Positions 25,923 through 33,770 of a DNA stretch of 64,000 bases are shown piece by piece. The notes under the pieces were generated by a model. The model had not been told where the DNA came from, searched no databases, and saw nothing but the letters and a program-made list of their open reading frames with translations. The translations under genes and the position numbers were made by a program. The DNA lies in assembly GCF_014127285.1 (NCBI RefSeq), contig NZ_CP059901.1, positions 4,126,081 to 4,190,080 on the forward strand, in the 5' to 3' direction. The stretch's first letter is position 1; the number at the start of each line of letters is the position of its first letter. This DNA is from Mumia sp. ZJ1417 (lineage in GTDB: Bacteria > Actinomycetota > Actinomycetes > Propionibacteriales > Nocardioidaceae).

Positions 25923-25960
25923 AAGAACCCGCCACCCTGGGAGAAGGGGGGCGGGTCCTT
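25923..25960 (-). terminator. Terminator of the rpsF-rplI operon
   Basis: On the minus strand GACCCGCC pairs with GGCGGGTT (7-bp core plus outer pairs) around a pyrimidine-rich loop, followed by TCTTTCG. It sits 23-60 nt past the rplI stop and ends the ribosomal operon before the DevS gene. Confidence 0.6.
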
Positions 25961-25982
25961 GCGACTCGCGGGGCGGCCTGGA

Positions 25983-26426
25983 TCAGGCAGCGACCACGTT
26001 GATCTTGACCTTGGCGGTCACCTCGGAGTGGACGCGCACCTGCACGTCGTACGAGCCGAGGGTCTTGATCGGGTTGCCGATCTCGATGCGACGCTTGTCG
26101 ACGTCGGCACCGGTGCCCTCGAGCGCCGAGGCGATGTCAGACACGGTGACCGCGCCGAACAGGCGACCCTCGTCGCCGGCACGAGCCTTCACCTTGACGG
26201 TGCTGTTCTCGAGCTTCTGCTTGAGCGCCTTTGCGTCGTCCAGGTCGTGGATCGAGCGGGCCTCACGGGCCTTCTTGATCGACTCCACCTGCTTGCCGGC
26301 ACCACGCGTCCAACGGATCGCGTACTTGCGGGGCAGGAGGTAGTTACGGCCGTAGCCGTCCTTGACCTCGACGATGTCGCCGGGGGCACCGAGACCGGTG
26401 ACCTCGTGGGTGAGGATGAGCTTCAT
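25983..26426 (-). CDS. rplI: 50S ribosomal protein L9
   Basis: The 147-residue protein is normal L9 size. [40 protein letters not shown] is the N-terminal RNA-binding domain, followed by a long linker helix and the C-terminal domain ([24 protein letters not shown]). It binds 23S rRNA near the L1 stalk base. It is the last gene of the rpsF-ssb-rpsR-rplI operon. Confidence 0.98.
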   Translation of the reverse strand: MKLILTHEVTGLGAPGDIVEVKDGYGRNYLLPRKYAIRWTRGAGKQVESIKKAREARSIHDLDDAKALKQKLENSTVKVKARAGDEGRLFGAVTVSDIASALEGTGADVDKRRIEIGNPIKTLGSYDVQVRVHSEVTAKVKINVVAA

Positions 26427-26447
26427 GATTAGTCCCTTCCCCTACGA

Positions 26448-26687
26448 TCAGCGACCGGTCGAGGTGTAAGGAAGCAGCGCCATCTCGCGAGCGTTCTTGA
26501 TCGCGGTCGCGATCTTGCGCTGCTCCTGGACGGACACACCCGTGACGCGGCGAGCGCGGATCTTGCCGCGATCGGAGATGAACTTCCGCAGGAGGGTGGT
26601 GTCCTTGTAGTCGATATAGGTGATCTTCGCAGCCTTGAGCGGATTGCTCTTCTTCTTTGGCTTACGAACAACGGGCTTGGCAGCCAT
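26448..26687 (-). CDS. rpsR: 30S ribosomal protein S18
   Basis: The 79-residue protein reads [63 protein letters not shown], the full S18 core. It binds next to S6 in the small-subunit platform. It has no CxxC zinc motif, so it is the zinc-independent form. A hairpin (CCGACCCG-N5-CGGGTCGG, 26711-26731) lies just upstream. Confidence 0.98.
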   Translation of the reverse strand: MAAKPVVRKPKKKSNPLKAAKITYIDYKDTTLLRKFISDRGKIRARRVTGVSVQEQRKIATAIKNAREMALLPYTSTGR

Positions 26688-26710
26688 TGTGGTGCTCCCT
26701 TCCGGTGAGC

Positions 26711-26731
26711 CCGACCCGCAGGACGGGTCGG
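26711..26731 (-). repeat. Hairpin between ssb and rpsR
   Basis: A perfect 8-bp stem with a 5-nt loop sits in the leader between the ssb stop and the rpsR start. It has no U-tract and could be an attenuator or an RNA-processing site. Confidence 0.4.
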
Positions 26732-26782
26732 AATGACGCGGCGATCACATGATCGCCTTGGTTGTCGTTCAGATGCGCGGGC

Positions 26783-27340
26783 TCAGAACGGCGGCTCGTC
26801 GGTCGAGCCGGCCGGCGAGGCCCACGGATCGTTGCCAGCGTTGCCACCCTGCGGAGCGGGCGAGGACCACGGGTCGTTGGCCGGGGCCTGCTGGCCTCCG
26901 CCTCCGAACCCGCCCTGGCCGCCGCCCTGGGCGCCGCCACCCTGCTGGTAGCCACCGCCGCCGCCCCCACCGGAGCGGGAGGCCTTGGTGACCTTGGCAG
27001 TGGCGCTGCGCAGGCTCGGACCGACCTCGTCGACGTCGATCTCGAACACGGTGCGCTTCTCGCCCTCACGCGTCTCGTACTGGCGCGACTTGAGGCGCCC
27101 CTGCACGATCACACGCATGCCCTTCTGGAGGGACTCGGCCACGTTCTCCGCGGCCTGACGCCAGACGGCGCACCCGAGGAAGAGCGTGTCGCCGTCGCGC
27201 CACTCGCCGCTCTGGCGGTCGAACGTGCGCGGCGTCGAGGCGATGCGGAAGTTCGCGACGGCCGCGCCTGACGGCGTGAACCGCAGCTCGGGCTCGTCAA
27301 CGAGGTTGCCGACGACGGTGATGACGGTCTCGCCTGCCAT
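26783..27340 (-). CDS. ssb: Single-stranded DNA-binding protein
   Basis: The 185-residue protein has the OB-fold core at about 1-110 ([38 protein letters not shown]), a Gly/Gln-rich linker and the acidic tip ending STDEPPF, close to the DDDIPF-type motif that docks partner proteins. It coats single-stranded DNA in replication and repair. It lies between rpsF and rpsR, the usual actinomycete order. Confidence 0.97.
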   Translation of the reverse strand: MAGETVITVVGNLVDEPELRFTPSGAAVANFRIASTPRTFDRQSGEWRDGDTLFLGCAVWRQAAENVAESLQKGMRVIVQGRLKSRQYETREGEKRTVFEIDVDEVGPSLRSATAKVTKASRSGGGGGGGYQQGGGAQGGGQGGFGGGGQQAPANDPWSSPAPQGGNAGNDPWASPAGSTDEPPF

Positions 27341-27473
27341 GTCTCTACTCCAACGGGTCGCGGGATGTCTGCTGGCTAGCAGTCAACATCAAGAGTCCGA
27401 CACAAGCGACCCCGTGATCGCAGGCCGGGGAAAACCTCGGCGTGCGTCCTGAGGACGAGGTGTCGTACGTCCG

Positions 27474-27761
27474 TCACTTCTCGGGTCGCATGACCTTCGT
27501 GCGGATGACGGACTCGTTCAGCGTGAGCTGACGGTCGAGCTCCTTGACGGTCGCGGGCGTCGCGGTCAGGTCGACCACGGCGTAGATCCCTTCGGACCGC
27601 TTGTTGATCTCGTAGGCAAGACGACGCTTGCCCCAGATGTCGACGTTGTCGACGGTGCCACCGTCCTGACGCACCACGTTGAGGTACGTGTCCAGGCTCG
27701 GGGCCACCGTGCGCTCGTCGAGGTCGGGATCGAGGATCACCATGACTTCGTAGTGACGCAA
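27474..27761 (-). CDS. rpsF: 30S ribosomal protein S6
   Basis: The 95-residue protein reads [65 protein letters not shown], typical S6. The only start in family register is TTG 27761, with AAGGAGGTGG about 8-10 nt upstream; extending to 27794 would run through the ribosome site. It heads the operon and pairs with S18. Confidence 0.96.
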   Translation of the reverse strand: MRHYEVMVILDPDLDERTVAPSLDTYLNVVRQDGGTVDNVDIWGKRRLAYEINKRSEGIYAVVDLTATPATVKELDRQLTLNESVIRTKVMRPEK

Positions 27762-27789
27762 GGCAACTCCACCTCCTTCGGTCTGTACG

Positions 27790-27808
27790 GTCACGGTCCT
27801 TCCGTGAC
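27790..27808 (-). promoter_or_regulatory. Hairpin in the rpsF leader, candidate S6:S18 control element
   Basis: A perfect 7-bp stem (GTCACGG/CCGTGAC) with a 5-nt loop lies about 30 nt upstream of rpsF. Many bacteria carry an S6:S18-binding RNA in this leader with a conserved CCG. The CCG in the stem fits loosely, but the full motif was not verified. Confidence 0.3.
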
Positions 27809-27881
27809 AGGAGGGCTATGCATCGCGTTGCCCGGGCACCGTGGATCCGGCATGGGCCGGCAGTGGCCAGGCAACCGGATC

Positions 27882-27911
27882 AGTCTATCCGGCGGCACCA
27901 CGGCGTCCCAA
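27882..27911 (-). promoter_or_regulatory. Candidate promoter of the rpsF operon
   Basis: On the minus strand TTGGGA at 27911-27906 and TAGACT at 27887-27882 are separated by 18 bp. The -10 end lies about 120 nt upstream of the rpsF TTG. The match is moderate. Confidence 0.35.
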
Positions 27912-27947
27912 ATCGCCGCATTCCCCGGGGGCGTGCATGATCGCTGC

Positions 27948-28658
27948 GTGGGGACGGTCTGGGTCTGGGGCACGGTCGCTGCGTCGTCGCTGCTGATCGG
28001 CGCGATCCTCGGAATGGCACGGCGGTGGAGCGACGGGGCCGTCGGGACCGTCCTGGGCTTCGGGGCGGGAGCGCTCATGGCGAGCATCTCGTTCGAGCTG
28101 TTCCCGGACGGCCTCGAGGTGGGCGGTGCGCTCGCGCTCGCGCTGGGGCTCGCCTTCGGCGCCTATGTCTTCTACGTTTCCGACCGGTGGGTCGAGCGGA
28201 TCGGCGGGCGCTCGCGTGCGGGGGCGGCCGGACTGCCCCTGGCACTCGGCGCGTTCCTCGACGGCATCCCCGAGCAGGCGGCGCTCGGCATCGGGATCGC
28301 CAAGTCCGGCGGTGTCAGCGTGGCCCTGCTCGTCGCGATCTTCGTCTCCAACCTGCCCGAGGCGATCGGGTCGGCATCGGACATGCGAGAGGCCGGCTCG
28401 CCCCCGCGTCGGATCCTCCTGCTGTGGACGGGCGTGGCGCTCGTGTGCCTGCTCGGGACCGTCGCAGGGTACGCCGCCGCGAAGGCGACCCCCGCCGGGT
28501 TCGTCGGTGGGGTCGACGGGTTCGCCGCCGGCGCACTGCTCGTGATGCTCGTCGGCGCGATGATCCCCGAGGCTCAGGCGAAGATCCACGAGAGGGCTGG
28601 CCTGGCGGCGGTGCTCGGGTTCGCACTCGCCGCAGGCCTCGCTGCCACCACCCCCTGA
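27948..28658 (+). CDS. ZIP-family metal transporter
   Basis: The protein is about 236 residues with eight hydrophobic segments. Helix 4 region reads LPLALGAFLDGIPEQAALGIGIA and helix 5 region AIFVSNLPEAIGSASDM; both carry the D/N-x-P-E residues that form the binuclear metal site of ZIP transporters. It should take up zinc, iron or manganese. GTG 27948 is chosen because it leaves a short N-tail before helix 1; GTG 27933 is an alternative. It is divergent from rpsF. Confidence 0.8.
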   Translation: MGTVWVWGTVAASSLLIGAILGMARRWSDGAVGTVLGFGAGALMASISFELFPDGLEVGGALALALGLAFGAYVFYVSDRWVERIGGRSRAGAAGLPLALGAFLDGIPEQAALGIGIAKSGGVSVALLVAIFVSNLPEAIGSASDMREAGSPPRRILLLWTGVALVCLLGTVAGYAAAKATPAGFVGGVDGFAAGALLVMLVGAMIPEAQAKIHERAGLAAVLGFALAAGLAATTP

Positions 28659-28669
28659 GACCGTAAGGG

Positions 28670-31201
28670 CTACTCCGTGGCGATCGCCCGCAGCACGTTG
28701 AGTCGGGACGCCCGCAACGCAGGGAACAACGCCGCGAGCACGCCGACCACCGCCGCGATCAGCACGTAGACGAGCAGGGTCGCGTACGGGATCGACAGCT
28801 CGGTGATGCCGTCGTCCTCGAGCACGCGCTGCAGCACGATCCCGAACACCAGCCCCATCGCGATGCCGAGCACCGCACCCAGCACCGCGATCGCGACCGC
28901 CTCCAGGCGCACCATGCGGCGCAGCTGGCGCCGGCTCATGCCGACCGCCCGCAGGAGGCCGACCTCGCGGGTCCGCTCGATGACGCTGAGCGCCAACGTG
29001 TTGACGATGCCGAGGGCGGCGATGATGATCGCCAACCCGAGCAGCGCGTTGATGAGCATGAGGATCCCGTTGATCTGGTCGCGCTGGGACTCGATGAACT
29101 CGTCCTGCGTCTGCACGACCACGGTCGGGATGTCCGCGACCACGTCGCGTACGGGTTCCTCGATCTCAGCGCCCGTCACGCCCGCTGCCGCGTCGACCGC
29201 GACGAACGAGTCCTCGCGGGTCACGCTCACCTGGTCGACGAAGTCGAAGCTCGTGACGTACTCCGAGACGACGTTGGACGCCGGGAAGGTGCCCGCGATC
29301 CGCAGGTCGTGGTCGCCGGACTGCGTCGAGAACGTCAGGGTGTCTCCGACCTCCAGGCCCCGCTCGTCGAGCGTGTCCTCGCGGACCGACACCTCCCCCG
29401 CACCCAACGTGTCGACGCTCGCGTCCAGCTCGAACATCGAGAACAGCTTCTCCGGATCACTGGCCGTCACGCCGGCGAACGACCCGTCGAGCCGGGCGGG
29501 CACGAACTGCGTCTCGACGACGTCGCCGACGCCGTCGATCTCACGGATCTGCTCCGCGATCGTCGGGGAGAACGGCGCGCCGACCGGGTTCATCAGGAGG
29601 AAGTCCGTCGTGAACTCCTCCTTGACGCCCGCGTCGACGGACTTGTTGACCGACGACCCGAGGATGCTCATCGTCGTCACCAGCGTCAGCCCGATCATCA
29701 GCGCCGATGCGGTCGCCGCGGTCCGTCGCGGGTTGCGCAACGCGTTCTGGGTGGCCATCCGCCCGACCAGGCCGAACGGGCGGAAGAGCCCGCCGAGCGC
29801 GACGAGCACCGGGTGACTGAGCAGCGGGCTCATCAAAGAGACGCCGAGGAGGATGGCGAACGCGCCACCACCGACGTACCAGGCACCGTTGTCCGCGCCG
29901 CTCAGCCCGAGCCACACCAGACCGGCGCCGAGCACGACGAGGATCGCGCCGACGAGCATGCGCACCCGCATCGACGACTCCGGCAGCGCCACGTCGTCGC
30001 GCATCGCCGCCACCGGGGCGACGCGCGCGGCGCGGCGGGCCGGCAGGTAGGCCGCGACCAGCGTCACGAGCACGCCCACCACGTAGCCGACCACCCACGT
30101 ACGGGGAGCGATCACGAGCGGGGTCTCGCTCACGTCGAGGCCGAACGTCCGGAACAGCGCCGACAGGGCCATCGCGAGCACGATGCCGAGCAGCACGCCG
30201 AGCGTCGACCCCGCCAGCCCGACCACCAGCGCCTCGAGGAGGACCGAGCGGCTCACCTGACGCCGGGACGCACCCAGTGCACGCAGCAGCGCCAGCTCGC
30301 GGCTGCGCTGCGCGACGAGGATCGAGAACGTGTTGACGATCAGGAAGGTGCCGACGATGATCGCGATCGCCGCGAACACGAGCAGGATCGTCGTGAGGAA
30401 CCCGAGGATCTCCCCGATCGTCTCCTCGGCCTCCGCGGCCGCCGTGTCACCGGTGACGGCCTCGAAGCCGTCGGGCAGCAGCTTGCTCGCGTCGTAGGCC
30501 AGCTCCTGCTGCGTCACGCCGTCGCGCGTGGTCAGCGAGACCTGGTTGTACGCGTCGCGTCCGTCGAGGAACAGGTCCTGGGCGTACGTGGTCTCGAAGA
30601 GCACCAGCGAGGCACCGGCCATCGACCCGCCCCCGAACTCGGCGAGACCGACCAGCTCGACGTCGAGCTGCGGCTGGTCTCCCGTGGAGACGAGCCGTAC
30701 GGTGTCGCCGATCTCGTAGCCGCCCTTCTCGGCGCTGTCGGTGTCGATCGCGACCTCGCCGTCGGCGGTCGGCGCCCGGCCCTGCGCGATCTCGACCGCG
30801 GGCTCGCCCGTCATCGCCGGGGCGTCGTCGTAGTTGAAGGACAGTGTCGGCGGGCCGAAGCCTGTGACGAGCTTGCCGTCGGTGCCGACCAGGGTCAGCG
30901 CCTGGCTCGCCACCGTGCCGTCGACGCGCTGGGCGCCGGGCAGCTCGCGCAGCTCGTCGACCACCGTCGCCGAGACCGTACGGGTGTCGGCACTCGAATC
31001 CTCCTGCCAGCCGGCCAACCCCGCAGGACGGACCACCACGTCAGGGGTCGACCCCTTGACGATGCCGTCGAAGGACTTGCTCATCGTGTCGGTGAAGATG
31101 AGCGTGCCGGCGACGAACGCGACGCCGAGCACGATCGCGAACGCGCTCATCAGCAGGCGCACCTTGCGCGCCAGCAGGTTGCGCAGGGTCACGCGCAACA
31201 T
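28670..31201 (-). CDS. FtsX/MacB-type ABC transporter permease, two-module
   Basis: The 843-residue permease has two FtsX units. Helix 1 (residues 12-33) is followed by a large extracytoplasmic domain (about 40-250), three helices, a central helix pair, a second large periplasmic-type domain and three more helices ending ALFPALRASRLNVLRAIATE. This is the layout of actinomycete macrolide/lipoprotein-type exporters with no fused ATPase. It overlaps the upstream ATPase gene by one base (TGATG), so the pair forms one mechanotransmission-type ABC complex. The substrate is unknown. Confidence 0.9.
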   Translation of the reverse strand: MLRVTLRNLLARKVRLLMSAFAIVLGVAFVAGTLIFTDTMSKSFDGIVKGSTPDVVVRPAGLAGWQEDSSADTRTVSATVVDELRELPGAQRVDGTVASQALTLVGTDGKLVTGFGPPTLSFNYDDAPAMTGEPAVEIAQGRAPTADGEVAIDTDSAEKGGYEIGDTVRLVSTGDQPQLDVELVGLAEFGGGSMAGASLVLFETTYAQDLFLDGRDAYNQVSLTTRDGVTQQELAYDASKLLPDGFEAVTGDTAAAEAEETIGEILGFLTTILLVFAAIAIIVGTFLIVNTFSILVAQRSRELALLRALGASRRQVSRSVLLEALVVGLAGSTLGVLLGIVLAMALSALFRTFGLDVSETPLVIAPRTWVVGYVVGVLVTLVAAYLPARRAARVAPVAAMRDDVALPESSMRVRMLVGAILVVLGAGLVWLGLSGADNGAWYVGGGAFAILLGVSLMSPLLSHPVLVALGGLFRPFGLVGRMATQNALRNPRRTAATASALMIGLTLVTTMSILGSSVNKSVDAGVKEEFTTDFLLMNPVGAPFSPTIAEQIREIDGVGDVVETQFVPARLDGSFAGVTASDPEKLFSMFELDASVDTLGAGEVSVREDTLDERGLEVGDTLTFSTQSGDHDLRIAGTFPASNVVSEYVTSFDFVDQVSVTREDSFVAVDAAAGVTGAEIEEPVRDVVADIPTVVVQTQDEFIESQRDQINGILMLINALLGLAIIIAALGIVNTLALSVIERTREVGLLRAVGMSRRQLRRMVRLEAVAIAVLGAVLGIAMGLVFGIVLQRVLEDDGITELSIPYATLLVYVLIAAVVGVLAALFPALRASRLNVLRAIATE

Positions 31202-32016
31202 CAGGCGGCCCCACCCTCGAGACCAGAAGAACCGTCGACCGCCTCGCTGGCCGCGTCCATCGCCCGGGTCTGGATCGCACCCATACGCTCGAGGATCTTC
31301 TCGGGGGCAGGGTCGCGGACCTCGTCGACGACCCGGCCGTCGGCGAGGAAGACGACGCGGTCGGTGTAAGACGCCGCGATCGGGTCGTGGGTCACCATCA
31401 CGATCGTCTGACCCAGCGTGCGGACGCTGTGCTGGAGGAACTTGAGCACCTCGGCCCCAGAGGTGGAGTCGAGGTTGCCTGTGGGCTCGTCGGCGAAGAC
31501 GATCGTGGGCCGGCCGATGAGCGCGCGGGCGCACGCGACGCGCTGCTGCTGTCCGCCCGACATCTCGTTGGGGCGGTGGCCGAGCCGGTCGCGCAGGCCG
31601 ACGGTGTCGATCACCTGGTCGTACCAGGCCTGGTCGGGCTTGCGACCCGCGATCGACAGCGGGAGCAGGATATTCTCGTTGGCCGTCAGCGTGGGCACGA
31701 GGTTGAACGCCTGGAAGACGAAGCCGACGTCGTCACGCCGCAGCTTGGTCAGCTGCTTGTCGTTGAGGCGGGCCAGCTCGGTGTCGCCGATGAAGACCGT
31801 GCCGCTGGTCGCGGTGTCGAGCGCGGCGAGCAGGTGCATGAGCGTCGACTTGCCGGAGCCGGACGGCCCCATGACGGCGGTGAACTCGCCGGCGTACACG
31901 TCGATGCTGACCCCGTCGAGAGCGCGCACCTCCGCCTCTTGCTTGCCGTAGGTCTTGTGCAGGTCGACCGCTCGGGCGGCGACAGTGCGGGTCGTGGCGG
32001 ACGCGGCATCGGGCAT
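31201..32016 (-). CDS. ABC transporter ATP-binding protein, MacB/LolD type
   Basis: The 271-residue ATPase has Walker A MGPSGSGKSTLMH, signature MSGGQQQRVACARAL and Walker B IVFADEPTGNLDS, all canonical. It also has the MacB-type KTYGKQEAEVRALDGVSIDVYAGEF opening. The start MPDAASAT at 32016 is the first in family register. It lies upstream of, and is coupled to, the permease. A 12-bp palindrome is about 56 nt upstream of the start. Confidence 0.95.
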   Translation of the reverse strand: MPDAASATTRTVAARAVDLHKTYGKQEAEVRALDGVSIDVYAGEFTAVMGPSGSGKSTLMHLLAALDTATSGTVFIGDTELARLNDKQLTKLRRDDVGFVFQAFNLVPTLTANENILLPLSIAGRKPDQAWYDQVIDTVGLRDRLGHRPNEMSGGQQQRVACARALIGRPTIVFADEPTGNLDSTSGAEVLKFLQHSVRTLGQTIVMVTHDPIAASYTDRVVFLADGRVVDEVRDPAPEKILERMGAIQTRAMDAASEAVDGSSGLEGGAA

Positions 32017-32071
32017 GGCACAACTCCTGGTGGGCGGGGTGTCCGTCCACGCTAGGACACGGCGGGGACAC

Positions 32072-32083
32072 ACCGATATCGGT
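32072..32083. promoter_or_regulatory. Palindrome ACCGATATCGGT in a divergent promoter region
   Basis: The 12-bp perfect palindrome lies 56 nt before the ABC operon start and 68 nt before the pirin start. It could be an operator serving both. No regulator gene is adjacent. Confidence 0.35.
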
Positions 32084-32150
32084 TTTGCCCCTGGCGAACA
32101 GGGTCGGTCATCGGGGAAGACCCTGAGAGAAGACCCTGATACTGGTGCTC

Positions 32151-33143
32151 ATGAGCGACCTGGAGCGCGATCCGCAGGAGATCACCTGCCCGCCCACCGA
32201 CGGCCACGGTGCACCGGAGGTGCTGGAGCCGCGGCTCGTCCCGCTGGGCGGGCCGCGCGCGATGACCGTGCGCCGGACGCTCCCCCAGCGCCTGCGCTCG
32301 CTCATCGGTGCCTGGTGCTTCGCGGACCACTACGGGCCTGACGACGTGCGCGAGACCGGCGGCATGGCCGTTCCTGGGCACCCCCACACCGGACTCCAGA
32401 CCGTGACCTGGCTGTTCACCGGCGAGGTCGACCACGTGGACACGGTCGGCTCCGTCCAGCGAGTACGACCCGGCGAGGTGAACCTCATGACGGCGGGCCG
32501 CGGCATCGCGCACTCGGAGTACTCGACGCCCGAGACCACGCTGCTGCAGGGCGTCCAGCTGTGGACGGCCCTGCCGGACTCGGCCCGCTTCGCCGGCCGC
32601 TCCTTCGAGCACCACGTGACCGAGCCGGTGGCGCACGGTCCGGCGACCGTACGGACATTCGTCGGCTCGTTCGCCGGATCGGCCTCGCCGGTCACGACGT
32701 ACACGCCGCTCGTCGGTGCCGAGATCGTGCTGCCCGCCGGCTCGGAGGTGTGCTTCGACGTCGACCCCTCGTACGAGCACGGGGTGCTGGTCGATCTCGG
32801 GCCGGTGGACGTGGACGGGACGACGGTTGCGCCAGCGGCACTCGCGTACCGGCCCGTCGGTGGGACGACGCTCGCCCTGCGCACCGGTGACTCCGACGGC
32901 CGCGTGGTCCTCATCGGCGGCGAGCCGCTGGAGGAGGAGATCGTCATGTGGTGGAACTTCCTCGGGCGCGACCACGACGAGATCGTGCGGTTCCGCGAGG
33001 AGTGGCAGGCGCAGGTCCACGGCGCGACCGGCCCCGCCACCGACGCGTACGGGCCGTTCCCCGACGTGTGGGGCTCCGCGGTGCTGCCCGCGCCGGAGCT
33101 GCCGCACACTCGGCTGAAGCCCCGCAAACAGCCGCCGCGCTGA
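32151..33143 (+). CDS. Pirin-family protein
   Basis: The 330-residue bicupin has the pirin metal-site order: ADHYGPDD, then HPHTGLQTVTWL (H77, H79) and GRGIAHSEYS (about H121, E123), plus the C-terminal cupin. Pirins bind Fe(II) and some act as quercetinases or transcription cofactors; the role here is unknown. The start ATG 32151 is in family register. A direct repeat GAAGACCCTGA lies just upstream. Confidence 0.88.
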   Translation: MSDLERDPQEITCPPTDGHGAPEVLEPRLVPLGGPRAMTVRRTLPQRLRSLIGAWCFADHYGPDDVRETGGMAVPGHPHTGLQTVTWLFTGEVDHVDTVGSVQRVRPGEVNLMTAGRGIAHSEYSTPETTLLQGVQLWTALPDSARFAGRSFEHHVTEPVAHGPATVRTFVGSFAGSASPVTTYTPLVGAEIVLPAGSEVCFDVDPSYEHGVLVDLGPVDVDGTTVAPAALAYRPVGGTTLALRTGDSDGRVVLIGGEPLEEEIVMWWNFLGRDHDEIVRFREEWQAQVHGATGPATDAYGPFPDVWGSAVLPAPELPHTRLKPRKQPPR

Positions 33144-33248
33144 GGAGACGGACCGTCACGAAACGCCGGTCGGCGCCGGTTAAGCACGCGCCGTGCCATG
33201 GGCCCTGCGGCTAGGCTGATCGCACGGAGCGGTCGAGAGGCGGTGCCC

Positions 33249-33746
33249 ATGACAGCTGTCGCCGAGCCCGTGGTGGTGGACCACCACGTCACAGTCACGC
33301 GCCACAGGCGGACCGTGCTGGTGCTCAACGCCAGCTACGAGCCCCTGCAGCGGGTGTCGCTGCGGCACGCCATCCGGATGCTCGTGCGTGAGGTCGCCGT
33401 CGTCGAAGAGGCCCACCCCGAGGACCGCTTCGGGCCGTTCCCCGTGCCCAAGGTCCTGCGGCTCGTGCGCTACGTCGTGATGCGGTGGCTGCACGGGCGC
33501 GACCCGCTGTGCACGAAGACGGCGGTGAAGGCGCGCGACGAGCGCTGCGGCTACTGCGGCGGCCCGGCCGAGACCGTGGACCACATCCTCCCCCGCTCTC
33601 GCGGAGGGCTGCTCACCTGGGAGAACTCGGTGGCCGCCTGCCTGCGGTGCAACCACCGCAAGGGCGACCGGACGCCGGCGGAGGCGGGGATGACGCTGCT
33701 GGTCACCCCCGCCGTGCCCCACCGGTCGCCGCTGACGGTGCGCTGA
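33249..33746 (+). CDS. HNH endonuclease
   Basis: The 165-residue protein has the HNH domain at about 95-150: CGYCGGPAETVDHILPRSRGGLLTWENSVAACLRCNHRKGDRTPAEAG. It has two CxxC pairs and the catalytic DH-N-H residues. The N-terminal part (VLVLNASYEPLQRVSLRHAIRMLVREVAVV) is the usual extension of a widespread actinomycete HNH family of unknown role. No restriction genes are adjacent. Confidence 0.9.
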   Translation: MTAVAEPVVVDHHVTVTRHRRTVLVLNASYEPLQRVSLRHAIRMLVREVAVVEEAHPEDRFGPFPVPKVLRLVRYVVMRWLHGRDPLCTKTAVKARDERCGYCGGPAETVDHILPRSRGGLLTWENSVAACLRCNHRKGDRTPAEAGMTLLVTPAVPHRSPLTVR

Positions 33747-33770
33747 GGCACCGCCAGCGGCGGGGGTCCG

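Noticed and set aside
29309..31369. Long plus-strand frame opposite the FtsX permease
   Set aside because: Composition is dominated by Arg/Glu/His with no family; the minus strand encodes the permease.
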